Below, one piece after another: positions 1-5,457 of a DNA stretch of 8,062 nucleotides. The translations under genes and the position numbers were made by a program. The notes under the pieces are model-generated. The model had not been told where the DNA came from, made no database searches, and saw only the letters and a list, made by a program, of their open reading frames with translations. Source of the stretch: Nitrospiria bacterium (lineage in GTDB: Bacteria; Nitrospirota; Nitrospiria; Nitrospirales; UBA8639); the NCBI GenBank assembly GCA_030430725.1, contig JAUIKP010000134.1, positions 1-8,062 on the forward strand, written 5' to 3'. Position 1 is the stretch's first letter. Every line of letters starts with the position of its first letter.

Positions 1-1058
1 GGGGACCTATGAAGCGTTCAAAATTCTCGGAGGAGCAGGTCCTCTATACCCTTCGCCAAAGTGAAGCCGGCACCCCGGTGAGGGACATCTGTCGCCAACT
101 GGGCGTGGCAGAAGCCACATTCTATGGCTGGAAGAAAAAATATGCCCATCTCGGGGTCAGTGAACTCCGCCAGTTGCGGCAGCTGGAAGAAGAGAACGCT
201 CGGTTGAAACGACTGGTGGCCGACCTGTCGCTTCGCACAGTTTACTCGGTCTTCGTGGTATCAACGGAGTCGGGCCAAAGATCAATCGGCCCTGCGCCTC
301 CGCATTCGGGATTTGGCGCAGGCGCGTCCACGGTTTGGCAATCTGCGGATTTGGGTCCTCTTGCGGCGGGAAGGCTGGCTGGTGAATCGAAAGCGGGTCC
401 ACTGCCTCTATCGACTGGAAGGGCTCCAACTCCGTATGCGGGTCCGGAGGCGAAAGCATATGGCGCTGCATCGGGCGGCCGCTCCCACGCCTGTGGGGCC
501 GACCGAGCGTTGGACATGGATTTCGTCCATGATACCCTAGCGGATGGTCGTCCATTTCGGATGCTCACCGTCGTCGATAACTGGAGTCGGCAGAGTCCGG
601 TGCTGGAGGCAGGGATTCGGATGTCGGGAGAACTGATTGGCCAGGCCTTGGATCGTGCCCTAAAAGGGAACCCTGGCCCCCAGTCGATTACCGTGGAATA
701 TGGCACCGAATTCCAATCTCGGGCCCAAGAAGATTGGGCGTACCGGCATGAAGTCCAACTTGATTTCGTTCACCCGGGTAAACCAGTGGAAAATGCCTTT
801 ATAGAATCTAACGGACGGTTGCGGGACGAATGCTTGAACGTCCATCAGTTCCGGTCTCTCGACGAGGCACGAACGATCATCGAAACGTGGCGGCTGGATT
901 ATAATCACCGTCGCCCGAATAGCTCACTCGGGCACCTGACGCCGAATGAGTTTGTGAGACAACGTCAGGGCCATCAAACAACCGATTCCGCCCTCTGTTC
1001 TGGTTAAGAACTGTCCCGAAAGGGGGCCAACCTCACCTCCTCCTAAGGGACAGTATCA
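1..1058 (+). mobile_element. IS-A: decayed IS3-family element (IS407-group-like), left end outside window
   Basis: Insertion sequence recognised from its transposase (9-1007). The left terminus lies before the window, because only 8 bases precede the transposase start. The right terminus is not certain. Minus-strand sequence starting at 1058 reads TGATACTGTCCC, beginning with the TG typical of IS3-family ends, and recognisable integrase coding resumes at 1060, which favours 1058. A second possibility is 1029, where the minus strand starts TGGCCCCC. An 8-bp inverted repeat, ACTGTCCC (1010-1017) and GGGACAGT (1047-1054), lies in this end region. The element appears to have inserted into a tyrosine recombinase gene and is itself inactive. 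Confidence 0.6.
9..1007 (+). pseudogene. IS3-family transposase, OrfA-OrfB fused by deletion and frameshifted
   Basis: Remnant of the two-protein IS3 transposase (OrfA DNA-binding protein and OrfB DDE integrase) that cuts and joins IS ends. The first 75 codons are OrfA: a helix-turn-helix (residues about 8-45, TPVRDICRQLGVAEATFYGW) and a leucine-zipper-like stretch ending VADLSL. OrfA then breaks off at about 230 and OrfB-like sequence begins in another frame (229 to 513, reading RFAQFTRSSWYQ then RPRFGNLRIWVLLRREGW). So the OrfA end and OrfB start, roughly 45 residues by my memory of the family, have been deleted. A one-base loss at 514-515 (between ERW and MDFVHD) restores the first frame. 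The open frame from 234 to 513 is therefore nonsense that happens to lack stops. The DDE residues are D in MDFVHD, then VEYGTEF at codon 696-698 where the family has D (here E), and E in ENAFIES. A phenylalanine is also missing after IES (809/810). Surely inactive. Confidence 0.85.
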
Positions 1059-1059
1059 G

Positions 1060-1389
1060 GGGAGACGTATTCGAGACTTTCGAAAGGCTTGGTATACCGC
1101 CTGGAAAAATGCGGGGTGTGCGGGGATGATTCGGCACGACTTCCGACGAACAGCCGTTCGTAACATGATTAATTCTCGCATTCCGGAAAGAGTGGCGATG
1201 CAAATAACCGGACATCGAACCCGTTCTGTGTTTGATCGCTATCACATCGTCTCAACTTCTGATCTCCAAAATGCTTCTCGCAAAATTCATGGGCACAATG
1301 CCTCTATGCCGATTGACTCTGCTGATGTAACTATGCGATTTTCTAAACGTGCCCCCGTAGCTCAGTCGGATAGAGCAGCGGTTTCCTAA
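1060..1389 (+). pseudogene. tyrosine recombinase (phage-type integrase), C-terminal fragment reading into tRNA-Arg
   Basis: C-terminal catalytic part of a tyrosine recombinase, the enzyme family that integrates phages and genomic islands. Translation in the frame of 1060 gives [11 protein letters not shown] and then an ATG at 1126. Catalytic residues visible are the HxxR box in HDFRR (His codon 1135, Arg 1144), the second His in ITGH (1213-1215) and the nucleophile Tyr in FDRY (1240-1242). The N-terminal domain and first catalytic Arg are absent, apparently removed by IS-A, whose end abuts the fragment. Homology fades after about 1290. The frame continues into the tRNA gene (reading [12 protein letters not shown]) and stops at a TAA in its anticodon loop (1387-1389), so the last 13 codons are not likely original protein. 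No intact start with a ribosome binding site is seen, and I take it as a remnant. Confidence 0.85.
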
Positions 1390-1427
1390 ACCGCGGGCCG
1401 CACGTTCAATTCGTGTCGGGGGCACCA
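1351..1427 (+). tRNA. tRNA-Arg (anticodon CCU)
   Basis: Complete cloverleaf. The acceptor stem GCCCCCG pairs with CGGGGGC (1417-1423), followed by discriminator A and an encoded CCA (1425-1427). The D stem is GCTC/GAGC. The anticodon stem GCGGT (1378-1382) pairs with ACCGC (1390-1394) around loop TTCCTAA, giving anticodon CCT at 1385-1387. The variable loop is 5 nt. The T stem GCACG/CGTGT (one G-U pair) encloses TTCAATT. All stems are intact, so it is probably functional. Integrase remnants converge on it from both sides, suggesting it served as an attachment site. Confidence 0.97.
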
Positions 1428-1469
1428 TCTTTTCAACAACTTTCGGCGATCTCTCCCTTTTTCCCTTCC

Positions 1470-1634
1470 TTAGCCCATTGTGCTCGAAGTTGTGCTCAAG
1501 CTGTTCAATTTTTCCTTAGCCTGAACCAGATCTGCCTCACTCACAATATTGTAGCGGTCAAAGACGGATCGGGTTTGATAGCCATTAATATCCATAGCCA
1601 CTGGTTCAGAAATGCCGGACCAGATGATCTAGGG
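1470..1634 (-). pseudogene. second tyrosine recombinase, C-terminal remnant
   Basis: Minus-strand translation ending at the TAA of 1470-1472 gives GISEPVAMDINGYQTRSV, then FDRYNIVSEADL, then about 20 less conserved residues. This matches the C-terminal end of integrases (family form: [28 protein letters not shown]). The nucleophile Tyr is codon 1551-1553. The usual His of the GH pair is Tyr here (NGYQ). Further upstream, DHLVR (about 1620-1634) lies in another frame, implying a small deletion near 1619. The gene is cut at about 1636 by the end of IS-B, and no N-terminal part is found beyond the IS pair. It differs in sequence from the plus-strand fragment at 1060-1350, so the two come from different integrases. 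Too short to be active. Confidence 0.8.
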
Positions 1635-1659
1635 GTGGGTCCGTTTCTTTGAGCACCTT

Positions 1660-2527
1660 GCCCCCATTTGATAAGTGATCGCATCCTCTTGGGGTATGCT
1701 TCTCTGGGGTGGAGCGGTGATTGAAAGTACATGTGATCAGGCGTCGGGTTAGCCAGCCTCGACTGAGGCGGGCGGCTGTTAAAAAACTGGAAGTAACGAG
1801 CGACGCCCGCTCGTGCTCCGGCGAACGTGTCATAGGCATGTACGTATACTTCTTCAAATTTGTCTGATCGCCACAACCGTCCCACAAAGACGTTCTCCCG
1901 CCTCGTACCCGACTGTCCATACTGTTTCGAATACCTTGGGCTTTGAGCAATCCAGTAAAGGCATGACTGGTCAACTGACTGCCTTGATCTGTATGCATGA
2001 TGTCCTGGCGTTCTTAGCTTTCCATGGCCTCCTCCACCGCGTCGAGACCCCATTGAACATCCATCATGATGGATACGCGCCAGGCCCCATCCGTCGCCCA
2101 GTCCACCACGGCCACCAAATACACAAACGGTGGCCATTGCCCTTGACCCTGGGGGGATATGTCCCATCCATCGCCCCCACGTAATTGACGTGAGGGATGG
2201 CAAGATGGCGTAACAAGTAGATAGAGACCTGATGGGCAGGATGCCGTTAAGTCGTCTTTGGTTTTGATACAGTGCTTCAAGCCCCTTGCGTCTCATCAGT
2301 GTGCCCACAGGCTTGCGGCGCACCGTGAAGCCCTTTTGTCGAAACAAATCCCGCACCATACAAGCGCCTGCAAAGACCTATTCCCTATGCAAGGGATCCA
2401 TCCAGGTCATAAGGTCTTGATCATTTGCGGAGTTCGGCTTGGGATGGCTATAGACGTGGCCGCGACGAATCTCTAAGCCCTTCGCCAGCTTGATGATGGA
2501 TACAGGGTGGAGGCGGTTCATCATCAT
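1660..2527 (-). pseudogene. IS-B OrfB transposase (DDE integrase), multiply frameshifted
   Basis: OrfB of an IS3-family transposase, recoverable only by joining all three minus-strand frames. It starts at ATG 2525-2527 (MNRLHPVSIIKLAKGLEI). A TAG stop at 2378-2380 stands where Tyr is expected before VFAGACMVRDLF. It then runs through VRRKPVGTLMRRKGLEALYQ and, after a frameshift, AMDGTY with the first catalytic Asp. YLVAVVDWAT with SIMMDVQWGLDAVEEAMES is in another frame, then HTDQGSQLTSHAFTGLL with the second Asp, then NVFVGRLWRSDKFEEVYV. In the last motif the catalytic Glu of VERLW is replaced by Gly. The C-terminal part VARYFQFFNSRPPQSRLANP is clear, and the true end is uncertain. Several frameshifts, a stop and a lost catalytic residue show it is dead. 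Confidence 0.8.
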
Positions 2528-2547
2528 TTTGCGCTTAGCAAACCCGC

Positions 2548-2827
2548 TTAAGTGAGGGCAGTTTCTATAAAATCATTTTCCAACATCAACTCGCCCATCT
2601 GGCGTGAAGGACCTTCACGTCCACGGGCGGCTCTAGCGTGAAATTTTCCCCGGCAAACACATCCGTGGTGCGCTCTAGAAGCAAGGTTTGCCCTTGCAGA
2701 ATTTGATTCGGTTGACAGCAAACCGTTGAGCAAATCGGCAATCGTGTGTTCACCTTTGAGGGCGGGGGGGTGCCACCTTTGAGGTAAACGCTGGTGAGTG
2801 ATTTCGACGAGGTTGTCTCTTTATCAT
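2548..2827 (-). pseudogene. IS-B OrfA (DNA-binding subunit), frameshifted
   Basis: OrfA of the same element. From ATG 2825-2827 it reads KRQPRRNHSPAF, closely matching the N-terminus of the IS-C OrfA (KRTRRNHSPAFKAKVALA). The frame is then lost. ALKGEHTIADL, QPNQILQGQTLLLERTTDVF and RQMGELMLENDFIETALT follow in successive frames and are the standard middle and end of an IS3-type OrfA. The TAA at 2548-2550 is the natural end. A run of seven G at 2764-2770 lies at one of the frame breaks. Not functional. Confidence 0.75.
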
Positions 2828-2902
2828 ACACTCGGTTCAGGGTTGGCATAATCTTGCCAATTTTCTGGGCTGGTATCCACTTATCAAGCTGATCAGAAGA
2901 AG

Positions 2903-2922
2903 TGGTCCCCGATTTTTGGACA
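2903..2922 (+). repeat. IS-C left terminal inverted repeat
   Basis: TGGTCCCCGATTTTTGGACA, matching 15 of 20 positions of the reverse complement of 4162-4181. The first 8 bases also appear to be the last bases of IS-B. Confidence 0.75.
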
Positions 2923-2950
2923 ACTCGATAAGTGAAATTTCTAGGTACCA

Positions 2951-3807
2951 TTATGCGACCTGCTTCACGATTGCATCCCCAAAATACACGGCATCAGGCG
3001 TCTGTCGGTTCAGCGCTTGATGTCGGCGTTGGGCATTATAGAAACGGAAGTAGTCGGTTAATCCGGGGCGGAGGGCAGCTGGCGTCTCATAGGCGCGCAG
3101 GTAGATATCCCCATACTTTACACTGCGTCATAAGCGTTCCACAAAGATATTGTCGACCCACCGGCCTTTCCCATCCATGCTGATCTTGACTTCATGCCTC
3201 CGCATGTCTCCGCAGCACCGCCGTGAACGCCTCACTGGTGTATTGAGCCTCTTGGTCAGTGTTTAAGATCTCCGGCACCCCATAGCGAGCCAAGGCCTCC
3301 TCCAGGGCAGCGATACAGGGTTCGGCATCCACAGCGTATTCGACACGCGCCAGGCGAGCACCCGGCGGGAACTCCAATCCATGATGACGGTCAATTCATG
3401 AATCCCCTGGCCATCGGCACATAGCAGATGTCACTCGCCCACACTTGATTGGGGCGATCAATGGTGAGGCCGTTGAGGAGATAGGGGGAGATGTTATGCC
3501 CGGCCCCCGGTTGACAGGTGCGCGGCTTCGGGTACACAGCCCGGAGACCCATCTGACGCATCAGCCGTTGCACGCGCTTGCGATTGATCACAGACTCGCG
3601 TTGCCGGAGTTCCTCACCCATTCGCCGACTCCCATAAAAACGGCCATTTCAGATAGAGTTCGTCAATCTGTCGAATCAGTTCCATGTCTGCTGTTGAGGG
3701 CCCCTGGCGCGGGCATAGACACTGGACCGGGGCACTGACAAGAGGTGACACTGGCGGCTCACGGAAATCCGTTGGTTGTCCTTGATCATGTCTGTGCGCT
3801 CGCTCAT
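2951..3807 (-). pseudogene. IS-C OrfB transposase (DDE integrase), broken by frameshifts and a stop
   Basis: OrfB begins at ATG 3805-3807, overlapping the orfA stop as ATGA, and ends at TAA 2951-2953. It starts MSERTDMIKDNQRISVSRQC. An extra T in the run at 3636-3640 (minus strand) shifts the frame after LYLKWPF. It then reads MGEELRQRESVINRKRVQRL and VWASDICYVPMARGFM with the first catalytic Asp. A one-base loss near 3397 and another frame change near 3338 follow. Next is ALEEALARYGVPEILNTDQ with the second Asp, in a motif TDQEAQY where TDQGSQ is usual. A 10-bp tandem duplication at 3193-3212 shifts the frame again, before MDGKGRWVDNIFVERL with the catalytic Glu. TGA at 3128-3130 replaces the Trp of ERLWRS. 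The catalytic triad is still encoded but no full-length protein can be made. Confidence 0.85.
3193..3212 (+). repeat. 10-bp tandem duplication inside IS-C orfB
   Basis: CATGCCTCCG followed directly by CATGTCTCCG (9 of 10 identical). The extra copy breaks the OrfB frame between VLRRH and EVKISMDGKG, so it looks like a slippage duplication that helped inactivate the gene. Confidence 0.7.
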
Positions 3808-4097
3808 CGGCCGTGTCCGAGCGCCGTGGCTAAAAAATCCTTCTCCATCGTCAACTGTCCAATCTTCGCATGCAACTTCTGCTGGATCTGTTCATGATCG
3901 GAGGAGGCATCGGCCAGGCCTGCACCAAAAACTGTGTCCGCCTTGGTGACCAGTTTCTGTTTCCAATCCTGGATCTGATTGGGAGGCACATCAAACTGCT
4001 CCGCTAATTCCGCTAGGGTCCGATCACCCCGGACGGCGGCCAGGGCCACTTTGGCCTTAAACGCCGGTGAGTGATTGCGTCGAGTACGTTTGGCCAT
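3804..4097 (-). CDS. IS-C OrfA, IS3-family transposase DNA-binding subunit
   Basis: Intact 97-residue OrfA, the subunit that binds IS ends through a helix-turn-helix. The N-terminus is basic (MAKRTRRNHSPAFKAKV). The helix-turn-helix is at about residues 20-50 (TLAELAEQFDVPPNQIQDWK). The C-terminal part is a coiled coil (HEQIQQKLHAKIGQLTMEKD), used in the family for dimerisation and contact with OrfB. I chose the ATG at 4095-4097 because GGAG precedes it by 6 bases. An upstream in-frame ATG at 4107-4109 would add four residues (MEQK) and has no clear Shine-Dalgarno. The TGA overlaps the orfB start as ATGA, so translation of the two was probably coupled. OrfB is broken, so any product would lack its partner. 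A lone OrfA could bind ends or act as a repressor, which is inference. Confidence 0.85.
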   Translation of the reverse strand: MAKRTRRNHSPAFKAKVALAAVRGDRTLAELAEQFDVPPNQIQDWKQKLVTKADTVFGAGLADASSDHEQIQQKLHAKIGQLTMEKDFLATALGHGR

Positions 4098-4161
4098 CTT
4101 CTGCTCCATTCGCTGAAAAGAAATATAACGCGGAAAATTTCACTGAGCATCCGAGATTTTC

Positions 4162-4181
4162 TGTCCAATGAATGGGGTCCA
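4162..4181 (-). repeat. IS-C right terminal inverted repeat
   Basis: On the minus strand TGGACCCCATTCATTGGACA, the partner of 2903-2922. It lies 84 bp upstream of the preferred orfA start. Confidence 0.75.
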
Positions 4182-4605
4182 CCTCTCAGATTCTTGTAAC
4201 CACCTCTATTAATTTTCATGCTCTATCCACCGATTGTATAGTTTGTTGAGAGGACTCTGATACGAGCTTATCAGGCTGATCCAATTGAGATGAGGTTAAA
4301 AGGCCATGGATTTAAACGATCTCCGGGATGGTTTGCTCTAGGCAGTGGCGATGAGATGGTCAAAGAGCATTGAACCTTTATGGGGCAAAAGTGCCAACAC
4401 GGCTTTTTCCATAAACCACATACTTAGTAAAACCACTCATTTGGGGGATATAACTTTTTATAACTAAATTGCTACCGTTGATTGTTTTAACCTTTCGGTG
4501 CGGTAAAAAATCTCTTCATTTGCCTATTAGTTGTCAAGGGAATTTGATCAAGAAATATTACCATTAGGGGTGTGAGGGTATCTTTTACGGGGAATGAGGT
4601 GCGTT
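4182..4605. other. intergenic region between IS-C and the export operon
   Basis: About 420 bp, AT-rich, with no ORF I can support on either strand. The longest plus-strand candidate codes 27 residues (4290-4373), has no ribosome binding site and resembles nothing I recognise. The stretch contains a 15-bp near-copy of a sequence from the right end of IS-B (4267-4281 against 2880-2894) and a candidate promoter at 4531-4559. No integrase N-terminal sequence was found here, so the 5' part of the minus-strand integrase has been lost. Confidence 0.6.
4531..4559 (+). promoter_or_regulatory. candidate sigma70-type promoter for the export operon
   Basis: TTGTCA (4531-4536; five of six to TTGACA), a 17-bp spacer, then AATATT (4554-4559; four of six to TATAAT). 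It would start transcription near 4566, giving a leader of about 40 nt before the start codon at 4606. The region is AT-rich, so chance matches are expected. Confidence 0.35.
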
Positions 4606-5319
4606 ATGATTCGGATTGGGTATCGGAGGAAAGGACATATTGTATTTCTGGTGACAAACTTGATCAGCATGGGCTTAACCTTAACAGGGTTGACTTTTGC
4701 TAATTCCAATATGGGTACCATATCCCAAGATGTTAATCGAGCAGAAAGTCGTGCTGAGAAAAGAGCGTTGATTGTCACAGATCAATATATTATTGGGCCA
4801 GAGGACATTCTGGAGGTCAGTGTCTGGCGCACTCCCGAATTGTCGCGCGAAATTGTGGTTCGGCCGGACGGGCGAATATCACTCCCGCTTATCGGAGAAG
4901 TAATGGCTGTGGGAAGTACAACGGCGGAACTCCGTGATGAAATCACTGAAAAACTGAAGGTTTACAAGGAAAATCCTACGGTGGCCATCATTGTGAAAGC
5001 TATTAAGAGTTATTTCTTCACTGTTCAAGGTGCTATTGGAGGAAGCGGAAGTGCAGAGGGCAAGAGCGGGGGAGGGGGGGGGAAAATTCCTCTCTTGAGT
5101 CATACCACCCTTGTTCAAGCAATTGGTCTAGCCGGTGGATTAAGCTCCGATGCAGTCAGAAGTCGAATCACGATTTTTCGATTAGGAATTAATGGGGAGC
5201 CTCCTAAGAAATTAGTCGTAAGTTATGAAGATATTATTTTGAGGGATGGGGAAAATATCGAAATTAAACCAGGTGATACCATCGTGGTCCCCTCACAAAC
5301 CCAGATATTCTTGCCGTAG
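4606..5319 (+). CDS. short outer-membrane polysaccharide export (OPX, Wza-like) protein 1
   Basis: Periplasmic or outer-membrane protein of the Wza/OPX family, which forms the channel taking exopolysaccharide from the inner-membrane co-polymerase to the cell surface. The ATG at 4606 is preferred because GAGGT (4596-4600) lies 5 bases upstream; an in-frame ATG at 4594 has a weaker site. The product is 237 aa. Residues 1-32 form a Sec signal peptide: basic start (RIGYRRKGH), hydrophobic core, likely cleavage after GLTFA. There is no lipobox Cys. The poly-export (PES) domain is at about 60-133 (GPEDILEVSVWRTPELSR, VRPDGRISLPLIGEV). A single SLBB domain spans about 136-215 (LVQAIGLAGGLS). The usual V..PG loop is replaced by a glycine-rich stretch, residues 145-160, encoded partly by a nine-G run. 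Wza is about 380 aa with more SLBB repeats and a C-terminal membrane helix. This protein lacks them and so probably needs another outer-membrane partner. Paralogue of the next gene. Confidence 0.88.
   Translation: MIRIGYRRKGHIVFLVTNLISMGLTLTGLTFANSNMGTISQDVNRAESRAEKRALIVTDQYIIGPEDILEVSVWRTPELSREIVVRPDGRISLPLIGEVMAVGSTTAELRDEITEKLKVYKENPTVAIIVKAIKSYFFTVQGAIGGSGSAEGKSGGGGGKIPLLSHTTLVQAIGLAGGLSSDAVRSRITIFRLGINGEPPKKLVVSYEDIILRDGENIEIKPGDTIVVPSQTQIFLP
5068..5082 (+). repeat. G-rich tract (G5-A-G9) inside OPX gene 1
   Basis: Five G, one A, then nine G (5074-5082), encoding the Gly run of the glycine-rich insertion. Homopolymers of this length are prone to slippage, and a change of one base would shift the frame about 78 codons before the natural stop. 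Confidence 0.9.
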
Positions 5320-5354
5320 GGTGTATCGGAGTTAAACATCGGTGAAATTTAAAT

Positions 5355-5398
5355 AGAAGGAAAAGTGAGAGCTACCGGGTTTTGACTCGTTTCCTTCT
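5355..5398 (+). other. inverted repeat / RNA hairpin between the two OPX genes
   Basis: AGAAGGAAA (5355-5363) pairs perfectly with TTTCCTTCT (5390-5398). GAG/CTC can extend the stem after a small internal loop. The following bases are TATTCC rather than a U run, so it is not a textbook terminator. It may be a weak attenuator or a processing/stability element adjusting expression of the two paralogues. Confidence 0.5.
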
Positions 5399-5457
5399 TA
5401 TTCCTCAGCTTTACTGATAGAGATACTCGAGAAGCGATATCAGTCGATTGGAGGTCC

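Larger units (their letters stand above)
1636..2910 (-). mobile_element. IS-B: heavily decayed IS3-family element
   Basis: An element of about 1275 bp with degraded orfA and orfB on the minus strand. The proposed left end is TGGGTCCGTTTCTTTGAGCA at 1636-1655. The proposed right end is GATCAGAAGAAGTGGTCCCC at 2891-2910, an imperfect inverted match to the left end. The motif GATAAGTG lies subterminally at both ends (1670-1677, and reversed at 2879-2886) and also inside the left end of IS-C. The distance from the orfA start (2827) to the right end (83 bp) agrees with IS-C (84 bp), and the two total lengths are nearly equal. Its left end interrupts the minus-strand integrase. Its right end overlaps or abuts the left end of IS-C by a few bases. 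Exact termini are inferred. Confidence 0.6.
2903..4181 (-). mobile_element. IS-C: IS3-family element with recognisable terminal inverted repeats
   Basis: A 1279-bp element with orfA and orfB on the minus strand. Its ends are imperfect 20-bp inverted repeats (15 of 20 identical), starting TG as is usual for IS3. AGTGAAATTT follows inside both ends. The length is typical of the family. No target-site duplication is apparent: the flanks are GAAG on the left and CCTC on the right. On the left it abuts or slightly overlaps the right end of IS-B, a related element in the same orientation. OrfA is intact and OrfB is broken, so it cannot move on its own. Confidence 0.8.

Noticed and set aside
1413..1652. 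Plus-strand ORF starting inside the tRNA T arm
   Set aside because: It begins within the tRNA, and the opposite strand encodes the integrase remnant, which has clear motifs.
1813..2184. Plus-strand ORF of 123 codons opposite IS-B orfB
   Set aside because: The minus strand here encodes recognisable transposase motifs, so the plus frame is a shadow.
3128..3130. TGA read as Trp (recoded genetic code)
   Set aside because: It occurs in a transposase with several frameshifts, and the intact genes to the right end normally and need no recoding, so it is a simple nonsense mutation.
3445..3738. Plus-strand ORF of 97 codons opposite IS-C orfB
   Set aside because: Shadow of the transposase frames; no family resemblance.
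4290..4373. A 27-codon plus-strand ORF (MRLKGHGFKRSPGW...) in the intergenic region
   Set aside because: No ribosome binding site, no recognisable similarity, and such short frames are expected by chance.
4391..4408. Possible sigma54-like TGGCAC on the minus strand
   Set aside because: The GC element is not at the required spacing, and the orientation points away from the operon.
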